Shown: one piece after another, positions 11,135-22,269 of the stretch
Numbering within the stretch: the stretch's first letter is position 1
Layout: every line of letters starts with the position of its first letter
Assembly: GCA_004835665.1 (NCBI GenBank)
Contig: RBKR01000018.1
Coordinates: 620,001 to 684,000, forward strand
Direction: 5' to 3'
Source of the DNA: Phoma sp. XZ068
Taxonomy: Eukaryota > Ascomycota > Dothideomycetes > Pleosporales > Didymellaceae
Length of the DNA stretch: 64,000 bases
The notes under the pieces: generated by a model
Database searches by the model: none
Seen by the model: the letters and a program-made list of their open reading frames with translations, nothing else
Told to the model about the DNA's origin: nothing
Made by a program: the position numbers and the translations under genes

Positions 11135-14100
11135 GTAGCCCTGGTGGAACGGAACAATCATTTGCATTAAAATTATTCGGCGTTGGTGTGATATCCACTT
11201 GAAAAGGGACGAAAAATTAGACGAAGCCACAGGCAATACATTCAATCATACCTGCATTCAACACTCGTGCTCCCAAATAGTTTGTACATTTATTGAATTT
11301 GTTGCAAAGTTCATGGGATTGTGAGGCCCCGGTTATACCTTTTCTAACGCACCACTTGAAGCCATATGATCATTACCTCTCGTCATAGCAGTCATTTGAC
11401 GGCGGATTCGATGAATATCGCGTAAGCCATGAACATGTGGCACATCAAGACAGCTTAGGGCCAGCTCGACCAGAGAAGAAGAGTTGTTCTCCCGGTGCTC
11501 CTACGTATATTTTGCACTCGCCAGCGATATTTCTTAGCACAGTGGTGCATGTTTATTCATCTGAACGACCCTCGCCCAGCTCTCCTGCATTGTAAACGTC
11601 AAAGCTTTGTACGCCATAGGAACGCAACGAAACTGGCAAACATGTTACACACGTTACGCACCGCCCGGCGCTCATGGACATCCTTTTTTAGTGAATATGC
11701 GGATACCACCTTTCCCATGATAGGTACAGGTAGATTGAAGAGTGATGATTGTAGCGCCTAATCGAGCAGAGTCGTACGAATTGCAAGCACTCATGCGACG
11801 CATCACGATACCGTTTCAAACGGAGGAGAGTTTGCTAACACAAATTCCGGGACGGCTAATTTGATTCATTACAATTTGCAGCAACGATTTGGAGCTTTCT
11901 CCAGCCCTGGGTCTTCAGCTTTGAGGCTACAGCCGCGGAAGGACGCTCTACGACAGTCGATCGGGGGGCATGCACACCTCCATCTTTGCGTCAGTCCAGC
12001 GGGGAACCTCGACGAACATGTTGAGGATCGTCTGCTGCTTGATGGCGTAGAGCGGGAGAGTGACGTCGTGAGACCGCTGGATCATGCCAAATGTCAACGG
12101 AATGCCCCACAGTCTCTGGAGACACAGAGAATCTTCTTAACAAGCTGCAGGACTAGACGCATAAACAAGTTTTGCCAACCCAGCGCTGCAATGACTGCCG
12201 CCTACTGATGGTCTCGAGGTTGGCGTACTCCACGGGTCTGGCACGGTGGAGACGGCTTGATCGCCCAACTGAGTGTTGCCCCGATTGGCACAGCAACAAC
12301 TCAAGCAGCTGCATATCACGATGATGAGGTACGAAACGATGGCAACAAAAGGAGGACCACAGAAACGAATCTCCATTCGTGGCATCGTATGAGTCTAACA
12401 GCTGCACTGATTTGTGGAGAAATATTGTACATGTGCCCATAGAATCTAATGAAGTGGGTTGTGAGTGATCAACACAATCATGGGTCTGCAGAGGGGCGCA
12501 AAGTAGCTACAGTGACAACTCCGCTATGGGGCGATTGAACTCAAACCAGCGTATCTATTGGTTGCAGCATATGCATGCGACATGCGACGGCAAGGTATTG
12601 TGAATGGGTCTTTAAACACCAACGGGAATTGTAAAGATGTCATAAAGGCCAAATCTCAAAGATATGGATAAAACTCATTATGCATCCGAATACAAGGAGA
12701 GGCCATGTTTACTGTTGAATGTGCATTAACTTGCAGAAGCTGAATGAGTGCTGCTCTAGTTTGGATGAGTGCGTCTCTATTCTTCACATGGGTGACAATC
12801 ATGCCAGCCTTGCCATTAGAAGACAAGTCTGTATCCACAGCAAGAACTTTATTCCTCCAGTGACATCCTCATCACGGACGGGCGTCTATCATGAAGCCAA
12901 AATTGAGAACATGCTAACAATCTGGCAATTTTCCAATTTACGAGGTACCGATGAGGTTATCTGATACCGAATCAGGTTACTAGCCGGAGGCTTTTGCGTC
13001 ACCCAATATCCCAACGGTTAGTTGCCAGGCTGGCGCAACATCTTCTGAGCATACCATACTGATGATTGCAGGCTTTCATCTACCACTCCAATGAAACACT
13101 GCGTAGCGCGACCCTCACTGCAAAGCTCGGGGGTCCGGCGCGATTCACTAATTACATGGAACACTGTTGGCTGTGGTTGAATTCGGCAATTGAGGCAGGC
13201 TTCGTTCCTCGGAGCTACTAAGACAGATCGGTCCGTTACAACGTTACAAGAGCCCTCGGAAGAGTCTCAAAATGATGATGATATTACTCAAACAAGGCCT
13301 TCGAAGCGAGAAAGCTCACAGGAAAGATGTGCCCTCCTGTCGGACTTGTAGCAAACGAGGAGGGTGTTTGGCTCCAGCTCGAGGCTCAGCCTTGCATCTA
13401 CAGAAACCCTGTCCAGCCCAGATTATTTACCCGAATTCAAATGAACCGACGGACAGATCAAACATGATGTTTGGATCTTGAGATTACTGGAGATCTAGGC
13501 TATGTCCACCATTTTCTAATTAATGCTCATGACGCCAAACTGTCTTTGCTTTTATGATTGCTCGTTATTGCTCATTGATACTATGTTAACGGCACTTAGA
13601 ATGGTCTGTCAATACATTTGTGGAGATCGAACATCACATGCACGCAGCGACATCATCGTCTAGACACTGTTCCTCACGTTACACATTTTCATTTTATTAG
13701 TCTCGAATGATGTTTCTCCTTCTACTTTGATCGTGCATGAGATTTAGAGCACTCACCCATGACAAATGTGCATGCATTGTTACGGCACAGCAGCGGGCCG
13801 TGCTCGCACTTACATCCAAGCGAGCTTCTAGTGACTTGTAGCAACGGGCAGGTCATTCCTTCGGTGGTCAAGATTCAAAAAAGACTTTCGGCATTCGAAG
13901 CGCCAGGCCGATCGCAGTGGGCCACCCGTGTTGGTGGCTGTTACGAAATACGAACATGGAACGGACAAGGCTCTGGTTGCGACGGTGAGGCTGGCGGTGA
14001 CATCGTCAAGCAGCGATTGTCCTTGCGAGCGACTTATAGCGTTAGGGCTCTTCTGTTGAGTGTGTATCATGTACTTGTATATTGAGGTGTGTGACCAGAT

Positions 14101-15338
14101 GATCATGTCCTAGAGTGCCAGCATGTGACGTCGCTTGTGCTGACCATCTAGCCTTGAGCGCTCGGTCCGACTCCGACTGGTCTTTCTGTAAACGATTGCC
14201 TTGCATGTGAAGCGGCATGCAAGATCCGGAGGATGTCGCTGCGCGAGGCCGTTTCAAAAACGGTCCTCGGTGACATTCAAACGGGATCCTTCGACGCATT
14301 CATCATATTCAAACTTGCCCTTGGTACAGCACTATAAGGGCGGTGATAACGGTGACGGCAGCGGTAATTTGCTAATCCTACAGGATTTGGCGACGTTCAA
14401 AAATAAACCCCTCTATTGTCTCTAGCAAGGCATAAGTAGGGCAGTTCTACGCGTACCTGCAGATAGCGTACCGTGGTCTTTTAGTTCAGCCGGCTTGGCC
14501 TGCATTAACGACCCTTGAAACGGTAGTGAGCGGCTCTCAGCCGAGACGAGCTCATATGCCGAAGTCATATGGGAGCTGTTATGACCCATGTCGCTATCGG
14601 GCCCTGGATTCGAGCCGTCCGAGACAGGGGTGGGCGAATACGGGATGCAAGGCTGCCAGCGACAACGTCTGTCCGATGTTTGTCGCTACCAGGATCCGGG
14701 GTCTATGAAACTTCGTGAAAGGATTGAGGGATATGCACTCAATATTGGCGGGTTGGAGCGACCCTAACCCTTGGGACGGATGCCGTACCCTTTGTCGTGC
14801 AGGGGCAATGTGTCCTCTCCTCTCCGAGGTTACTGGGAGTGGGCAGGGGTTGGGAGATGATGACCACCAAATATCCGAGAACATTTGCAAGTCTGTCCTG
14901 TGCCGTTCCTGGTCTGGAACGAAGACATCTGATAGAGTTTTCTTAGCCAGATCTTGCGACAGCAAGAGGCTGTCAAGTGTTCCTGCTGCACGGAATGAAC
15001 GCCACAGCTCGTATGGCAAGGGTTTCAAGGACCAAAGATAATCATGATGTTTATTATGCACTGTATAGACAAATGCGTAATTGATTGAAGCATTTCATGA
15101 TGTTTATGTGGCTTGAAGCTTTGCACATGGCTCCCAGGACTTCCAAACGAGGACGATCAGCCACCCTAAACTATATTCGATCTAGCTCACTACCCCGCGT
15201 CAACCTGCCCCGCCATGACAGTGCCTGCCAAAAAATTGTTTGCAGCAGAGCCTCACGCTACATCACGATTTCAGTACGCGCCTACCTCGCGTTACAGCAC
15301 CACACATACCCACGACTACTAAGCTCGACTGACTCGCC
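11135..15338. other. Gene-poor intergenic region
   Basis: A 4.2-kb stretch with only short frames, apart from the pyrophosphatase-like fragment at 11952-12077. Composition is mixed, with AT-richer patches near 11250-11700 and 13480-13760. Short frames at 13272-13481, 13759-14085 and 14594-15061 have no motif I recognise. No tandem arrays, long terminal repeats or transposase motifs are apparent. It could be decayed sequence, but I cannot show repeat-induced point mutation by eye. Confidence 0.5.
11952..12077 (-). pseudogene. Inorganic pyrophosphatase-like fragment
   Basis: Read leftwards, this segment encodes about 40 residues that look like the start of the soluble family I pyrophosphatase core. 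It contains SHDVTLPLY followed by ILNMFVEVPRWTDAKMEV, matching the family pattern H-D-I-P-L-Y ... L-N-M-V-V-E-I-P-R-W-T-N-A-K-x-E-I. The frame then meets TAG at 11952-11954 a few codons on, before any Asp-rich active-site motif. The expected upstream part (RVYxEKDGxPVSPF) is not found in a joinable frame. A whole enzyme is about 290 aa, so this is at most one exon's worth and is most simply a relic of a duplicated PPA gene. The match is from memory of the family and rests on roughly 30 residues. Confidence 0.5.
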
Positions 15339-15990
15339 ATGTCCAACCTCGACGAAGACTCCGTAGACGAGATCCTCTACCTCGCGCGCGCTAATGAAGC
15401 CACCGAACTCGATCAATTCTTGACGACACTCTCTACGCAGATCTCGAAACCCAAGGACCAGATAGTAGCTGAGGCTGTGGATTCATACTCTCAGAACTCG
15501 GCGCTACACTATGCTGCCGCAAACGGGCACAATGGTATGTCTCAACGCGCAATATTAATATATCATGGAAAAAGCTAACATGGTGGTAGATATCATAAAG
15601 CTTCTCCTCTCCACCGCCACTTCAAAACCCGCGCCATTTCTCAACCTTATCAACGCCTCCGGAAACACACCACTCCACTGGGCCAGTCTGAACGGGCATC
15701 TGGAAGCGGTGAAGCTGTTGATTGAAGCTGGGGGTGATATAACAATTTTTAACAAGGCAGGGCACGATGCTGTATTCGAGGCCGAAGTAAATGATAAGAA
15801 GGAGGTGGTAGATTGGTTATTGGGGCATGTAGAGGCGCTGGAGAAGAGCGTTGGAGGCGGCGCTGGTAATGGGGAAGGCAGTGCAGCAGATGAAGACATG
15901 GTTTTCAAAGCTGGGGATACCAGTGGGCCGATGGAGGATGTTACGGAGAAGATGGGAGAGATGCAGACGAAGGATACCCAAGAGAAGTGA
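15339..15990 (+). CDS. YAR1: Ankyrin-repeat protein, Yar1-like
   Basis: Two exons, 15339-15534 and 15590-15990, giving 198 aa. The 55-nt intron starts GTATGT, ends TAG and joins GAT (Asp) across the junction. Two ankyrin repeats are visible: SALHYAAANGHN then DIIKLLLS, and GNTPLHWASLNGHLEAVKLL, followed by a partial third. The C-terminus is acidic (EDMVFKAGD, then E/K/Q-rich). Length and architecture match yeast Yar1 (200 aa), the ankyrin chaperone that shields free Rps3 on its way to the 40S subunit. Orthology is likely but rests on size, repeat number and the acidic tail. Confidence 0.8.
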
Positions 15991-16425
15991 GCGCCGTATG
16001 CCAAGTGGATATGGCTGCTTGCTGCAAAGCCCACCGACTACCACGGCACGCCGCGATTGAAGTTCAAGCTGCTTCAGGCGCACATGAGGATTTGTGGAGA
16101 GGGAAGGTTTGAGATGATGTGCACAAATGGCTCACAATTAACATGGTACATTTGCATTACTCATACAAAAGGTGGTGTGCACACGACCTTAAGAAGTCGA
16201 GAGGTCGTGGCAGCCTATGTGGGTATAGATGAACAACCAATAGCCGTTGTCAGGTGCTGGTTACGCTGTGGAAGTAGAAATATGCAAGACAAATGCCAGC
16301 GAATAATTTTCACCCAATACACACTATCCTACCTTGAGTGCCAAAACGCAATCTCTTCGAATACTATGCTGCATTAGTGGACGTAGCGACTTCACTTGTT
16401 CTATTCTTCCTTACCGCCCAACAAC
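15991..16425. other. Short convergent intergenic spacer
   Basis: 435 bp between the 3' ends of the convergent Yar1-like and WW-domain genes. It should carry both 3' UTRs. Nothing else is seen. Confidence 0.5.
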
Positions 16426-17327
16426 TCAATCACGTAGCCAAGCACGGCGCTTCTCTTCCTTCTTGTCACGCCGCTTTTCCTTGAAGGCCTTGAGCTCCTT
16501 TTTGTTTAAAGTCTTGCTGCGGCGCTCTGCTTTAAGACTACGCCCGTCATGGCTGTTTGCTGCAGCATCTACGTCGAAGAAGGCCGTCATTTGGCGTTTG
16601 CTCTTGTTCTCGTCGTTGTGCATCTCAGGGCCCTGTCCAGCAGTCTGGAATTTACCAGTAAAGCGGTTGAAGTGGGCTTGCGCCGTGTAGTCAGTTCCAT
16701 TGGGAATTGGCAGACCAGCAGCCAACGCTGCCGCAGCTTGCGCTGCCTCCTCTGCCTCCTCCTCTTCCTTTGTGGCCTCCCTTGCGTAGTCGGCATTCGG
16801 GTCATAACTTCCATGGATTGCTGGGTTGTATCCTCCCCATTTACGCTTGGGTGGTGAGCTGGTGCCGGGCGCACCGGTATTTGATGGCAGCGCAGCAGCG
16901 CTGTAGGTTCTGTTTAGATCACATATTAGGCTGGAGAAGGAGATATAAGACGGTATTTGTTAGCAAACCTGTCGTACGATGCATGGCTGGTTGTAGTGGC
17001 CTCAGGCACACGTGGGTTCTCCCATTGTGAGACCCCAGTTTTGTTGTTGTAGAAGTACCAGGCCTGCGCAGTGCTGTCCCAGCGAGGTTCCCAGCCGTCG
17101 TCCGCGGCGTCTGGCACAGGTTCATCGGGCAGCGGAGGCGCGTTCTCGTCCGGCAGCGGTGGGTCGTCCTCTGAGGCAGCATTGTCACTCCGGTCGCTGG
17201 TAGCGCCTTCCTCTTTTGCTGATATAGCAGCAGGTGATATACTTGGCTTGCGGTCATCAGCGACACTGGTACCCTCGGTGGGATGCGCCTGTGCGGCTGG
17301 CGCCGGCTGGACCTCGTCGGTGGTCAT
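16426..17327 (-). CDS. WW-domain protein
   Basis: Two exons on the minus strand, 17327-16969 and 16909-16426, giving 280 aa. The 59-nt intron begins GTTTGC and ends CAG, with an Arg codon split across it. The N-terminal 75 residues are acidic and Pro-rich, with two PPLPDE repeats. A single WW domain follows, with its two signature tryptophans at about residues 79 and 102 (GWEPRWDS... VSQWENP), so it should bind proline-rich ligands. The middle part carries GGYNPAIHGSYDPNADY and a Glu/Ala-rich helix. The tail is very basic (KKELKAFKEKRRDKKEEKRR), resembling a nuclear or RNA-linked tail. Splicing or transcription partners are possible, but I do not recognise a named orthologue. Confidence 0.88.
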
Positions 17328-19441
17328 GGTGGTAACCTAGGTTGTATCTGTAGAATGTGGAGGTTAGGACTGATGCGCTAGGAAGAAAGAGGCTGCTGTA
17401 TGCACGTTGCCGCTCCTGCTGGTCAGGATGTCGTTGACGTGAGACAGCGGGAATGTTGAGGCTCGAAAAGAAGCCGTGCGTTCGCTTCTAGAGCCTTGGC
17501 TGGCCTCTTGACACGTGATACTCCACAAAACCTCAGCTTCGTTCCTGCCTATTCAGGGAGATGTGCCCGCATGGTGCTGCGGAGGGACCACGTCGCTTGA
17601 CGAAGATCCCACAAATAGGTCTCGATGCCGCGGTGTCAGGGTGGTGTCTTTGTCACGTTCTGTCAGACTGGCGACATCACTCCATCGCCAGAGGCTCAAT
17701 AGTTAGAAGCGTACTGCCGAGGCCCTAGTGAGCGTCAAACGCCCCTAGGAGCCTCTTTGTCGAATCATGGAGTCCCCTCCAGCGCCGGAGCTGGGAAGCG
17801 GTACACTATGCTTGGATGAATGCAAATGCGGGTTGGTCTCCACCCATTTCGTTCAACCTGCGCCTCATGTGGTGCATTGAGAGCAGGGTCTGCGATCTGT
17901 TCGGCGCAGGCCAAGCAGACGGCGGCATGCACGCAAGGCCAGGTCAAAGCCGTTGCGAGGAGCGTGTTCCGTCTCGATCTCTGCTCAAATCGACTCCCGC
18001 CTCCCCTAACGCGCTCCGAACCGGGTCGTGGGCCGCTTAAGCTAAGCGGGGAAAGCACATGTACCGCTGCTTCGAAGCGTCAAGCGATGTCAAGCACAGT
18101 GCGCTGCTGGCATACGAGGAGAGGGCTGGTTGGCCGGGCCTGGCACTGTAGGCCCGCCAAACCGAAAAGTGCATGTTGGTGAATGCCCTCTTGCCGGCAA
18201 AGGATGCCTGCGAGCGAGCTGCTAAATGTGCATCTCGCAGCGGACCGGCGCCAGCATCGTCTACGCTTGTCCAGCCAGTGCAAATGGCTGCGAGAAGATG
18301 CCACGGCGCGCTCCAGTAGCGCATCTCGGATAATTTGATGAAACTCAATACACGAAGAGCCTATTGGCCGTGATCCGGCAAGGACATGTTCGCCTGCATC
18401 ACATCGCTGGTGCATAGATCGACAATCATCAGCGACGTGGTTCGGAACGAGCGCTAGGCGGGGACGGCCTGCCGCCAGATCTGGGGGCTGAGAAAAGCAC
18501 TCACCATCATCTACGCCATACCTAGCTATTCCCCCGGCTGGATTGATCTACTACGTAGTAAGCTACTGTCCGTGTCTTGCATCACACCAAACACGCTACG
18601 CAGCGAGCTTGCAGGAGAACGCCTCTCTGCTGCGCTACTGCGGTATTGACATCGCAGCCGCGGTGTGGACGGACTCCCCACAGCCTCCCGGGAAGTGTTG
18701 CATTCTCGGCTCTCAAACAGCAAAAGCTCCATGATTTCTCCATCATCGCCTGTGCTACGGGGCCACTGAAATCGTAGCTGGCCTACTCTCATCGACGCTA
18801 CCGCTGATACGTTCCTAGACCTCCTGCTCCGCCAGGGTCCGCCCCTGCCACCGCTGCACGGCTTGCCGTCGCTCCTTCACCCTCATCTTTGCTACTTTAT
18901 GCTAGTTGTATTTATTGCTACCGTCCCTCGCCGCACGTCGAGCCACTTCGAATCCGCGCTCGTGCATGCCCAGCCTTCCTGAACGCCTAGAAGTCCCGTC
19001 TGCGCCGCAATCCTAACCCTGTATCCGTAAGTCAAGCCCGTGTTGCTCCTGTGCAACCCCTACGCACTACCCTGCCGCTTCGGCTGCAGTTCAGCAGGAG
19101 CCGGACGGCGGTCAATCGAAACGTCAGCCCTGCACGGACTCACGGCTTCTTTGACATCGTTTCCACATCCTACTCGCCTGCAACATCGCTGCACTTCGGA
19201 CGCACGCATTTATTTTCCCTCTCGTACCTAATAATCTCCAGATACATATACGTGTTTGGCACTGTGGACACGAATTGATGTAGTCGCTACATCTTGAGAC
19301 AAACTCGGCACTTGTACCCTGACTGCCAATCTCATTGCTTCTTCTCAGCCCCAACAGTCTCATGTGGATCCTCGGCCAAACTATCAAAGAAGTTGTCTCA
19401 CCCTAGACACTCGACACCAGATCGGAACAACATTGTCTGCT
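17328..19441. other. Intergenic region and 5' leader of Zn2Cys6 gene
   Basis: 2.1 kb with no supported gene. CACGTG occurs at 17512-17517. The right part (about 18800-19440) is pyrimidine-rich, as in long 5' leaders of fungal regulators. A possible leader intron ends at CTTCTCAG (19341-19348), with a CTGAC-like branch site before it. Short frames near 17820-18350 overlap on several strands and look like chance. Confidence 0.45.
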
Positions 19442-22269
19442 ATGCTTCTCAACATGAGCCGCCCACCAAGCATTCCCTCCCATGGAGGCCCCCCAGCATC
19501 CTACCAGTCGTACCCGACTCCCCCTGCTCCCTTTTCACGTCCATATGGCGAGGTCCACCGTTCCAAAGAGCCCAATGAGAGCCAGAGCAACACACAGCGA
19601 CTTCCGAGTCTTCGCACGCTCCTAGAACCTCAGCTACTCAGTAAATCTTCTGATCATTCGCTGCGACACAATGCACCTCAACACCATTCTCCGCAGTATG
19701 GGTCGTCCAGCCCCACCTTAAAGCGGAGACATGACTTCGACAGCTATGGACACGGCCCATTCGAGCGTGTCGCATCGGTGCCTCAGATGTCCTACGCACA
19801 TCGGCCGTCATTACCTCACGGCCAGACTGAACAGCAATCCACAGCTCCTTCGACACCAGGATCCGCACTCAGTACCGGCTCACTAGAGCACCAAAGGCAT
19901 GGATTCTCGCAATCGTTACACGATAAGCCGGCTGGCAATGTCTTTCGCCAACCCTCATCGGCGTCCGAGTCAATGGCTACCTTACCAAGCCGTCCATTTT
20001 ACGACGAGGCGGACGACCCGTCGAGACCTGTCAGGAGACGTATTGATGCACTTTCACGCGCTCCTATCCGTGCGTCAAGGTGTATCGCGCAGCGCGAAAT
20101 GCCAGGCGAAGGTCTTTGCTACATCTACGAAGATGGAACTTATTGCAGGGCCATTATAGACGGTGAACCAGTCAATCCATCATGGGGGATCACGAAGGCA
20201 GGCAAACCACGCAAACGACTAGCCCAAGCTTGTTTGACCTGCCGAGAGAAGAAGATCAAGTGTGAGCCAGGCTATCCCAAGTGCCATCAATGCGCAAAGT
20301 CTCAAAGGGTCTGCAGAGGGTAAGTTGTCAGACACCGGTGCTTGTTCAGCAACCACAGCTGCACTGTGCAGTATCGAGGGACCGAATGATGCTAACCGCT
20401 GGCAGTGGTCTGAACCAGCCAAATCAATCAAGCACGCAAAATGGATCGACTGAGGTGTCACCATCAGCTCCGACGGCCACAACCCTCCGAGCCTTTGCGT
20501 CAGAGTCAATGAGTCCGTCGGAGAGCTCAGAAAAAGTCAATCGTCTTGCAGACCTGCGAGAGAACCTGCGAGCAGCTGATGCTCGGCATAGCGGAGCCCC
20601 ACTGAAGTCTCGAGAACATCTCCCACCCCCAATTGCAGGTGCTCGCGACACGTCTGTTCATTCCTACGACTCCGACTGGAGTAGCTCGGTGAACCAACGA
20701 GAGCATCCCGAACCAAGTGCAGGCTTGTACCAAGACCATTTGGCATTACAATGGGAGCAAGATCCTTGCGACCTGGATTCCAGAGTAACATTACACATCC
20801 TGGAACTGTACTTTCTTCACGCTGGGCGCGCAACATATGGCATGTTCCCACGCAAAGCTTTTCTATCGTGGGCGCAGTCTGGTCGAGGAAAGTCTCAAGA
20901 TGACCGCATGCTTCTGTACTCAGTACTAGCAATGGGATCGCTCTTCTCGCCTGATGGGGACAAACGGGCATTAGGAAAACGTTTCGCCGCTGTCGCCACA
21001 TATGCTGCAGAGAAGCGATTCGGCAAGTTCAGTTTGCAGCTCTGCCAGAGCCGCCTACTGATCGCGCTCTATTACTTTGCTCAAGGCAAATCCCAAGAGG
21101 CTTGGGACTACTGCGGAGGCGGTCTCCGTGCAATAAGTGCACTAAAGCTGAACACCGAGGAGGGAGTGAAGGAATTGGCCGACGGAGCGGCACCTGAGTT
21201 GGAGTACGGATTTGATCGTCCGACCTTTGAAGAGTGTTGTCGGCGTACGTTTTGGTCTGGGTTCCTGATGGATGTAAGTTTGGATGTGACGCGGCTAACT
21301 ACCACCATTGACCTAATACAACAACAGCGTTACAACGGATTCTTCGGTGGAACACTGTTCGTTGTCAGTATAGAAGATGCCTTCGTCCGTCTTCCATGCG
21401 TGGAGGCTACCTACGAGTCTGGCACGCCCTGCGACACTCCTTTTTTCGATTACGAACTCCTCAACCGCTTCGCCCCGAAGACCCCGGTTCTCGGTCATAT
21501 GGCATACCTTTGTCTCATATCAGCCCTTTGGGGGGATGTGTTGACCTTCACCGGTCGTGCAGCTCGCCGCCCAGACACTGGTTATGAACAACACTACGAA
21601 CCATTCTATACCAAGACCTATGAGCGATTGGAGGGCTGGCAAGCTATGCTACCTGCCAACTTGCGTTACTCTGCACAGAATCTTGAAAGGAGCATTGCTG
21701 AAGGCAACGTAGGCACCTTCATGTCGCTGCATGCTCTCTACCACGCCACCATCATTCGACTCAATCGCCAGCTTCGCGTAAGTGCGATGCCTGTCGACAA
21801 GATTAGTCGCAACATTGAACATGCATTCAAAAACGCCTCGAACTTCCTGTCGATGATGCATAATCTAGCTCTCATCAATCGGCAACGTCGCAACGGCACG
21901 TCAGAGTACTTTTTTTCGACACCATTCCCGGGCTATGCGCTCATGTCATCGATCGATGTCCTATCTTCAGCTGGAGACTTCACTACGTTGCCCCACCTGA
22001 TCGACACAGTAGGCACTACGATGTCTTGCATTGAAGAGCTAGCCACATTCTGGGCATCGGCACGCGCACAACAAAAGTCTGTCTCCAACCGATTGAGACA
22101 GCTCACGGATATCGCTATGGAACACAAAAAGGGCACCAATCATGGGCATGCGGGACGGTTTTGGAAGATCGGCGAGAGCCTTGACGTCGCATTCGGTAGG
22201 GACGATGCTATGTACAAGGCCAATGAGCGAGAATTGTTCAGCGTCGTGGATATGCTTACAGGACGCTGA
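19442..22269 (+). CDS. Zn2Cys6 binuclear cluster transcription factor
   Basis: Three exons, 19442-20319, 20406-21273 and 21328-22269, giving 895 aa. The start is ATG 19442; ATG 19454 (MSRPPSIPS) is a good alternative, and the frame further upstream lacks ATG. The cluster follows a long Pro/Ser/His-rich N-terminus: Cys at 264, 267, 274, 281, 284 and 291 (CX2CX6CX6CX2CX6C), flanked by GKPRKRLAQA, a basic arm. The cluster ends right at intron 1. The rest resembles the fungal-specific transcription factor domain (about residues 430-700, with LYFLHAGRATYGMFP and CCRRTFWSGFLMD). It should be a nuclear DNA-binding regulator; the target pathway is not evident and no enzyme cluster adjoins it. Intron 2 (21274-21327, 54 nt) has no stop and is in frame, so retention would add 18 aa. 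Confidence 0.9.

Noticed and set aside
19364..19441. N-terminal extension of the Zn2Cys6 factor (MDPRPNYQ...)
   Set aside because: The extension begins at GTG; the first true ATG in frame is 19442.
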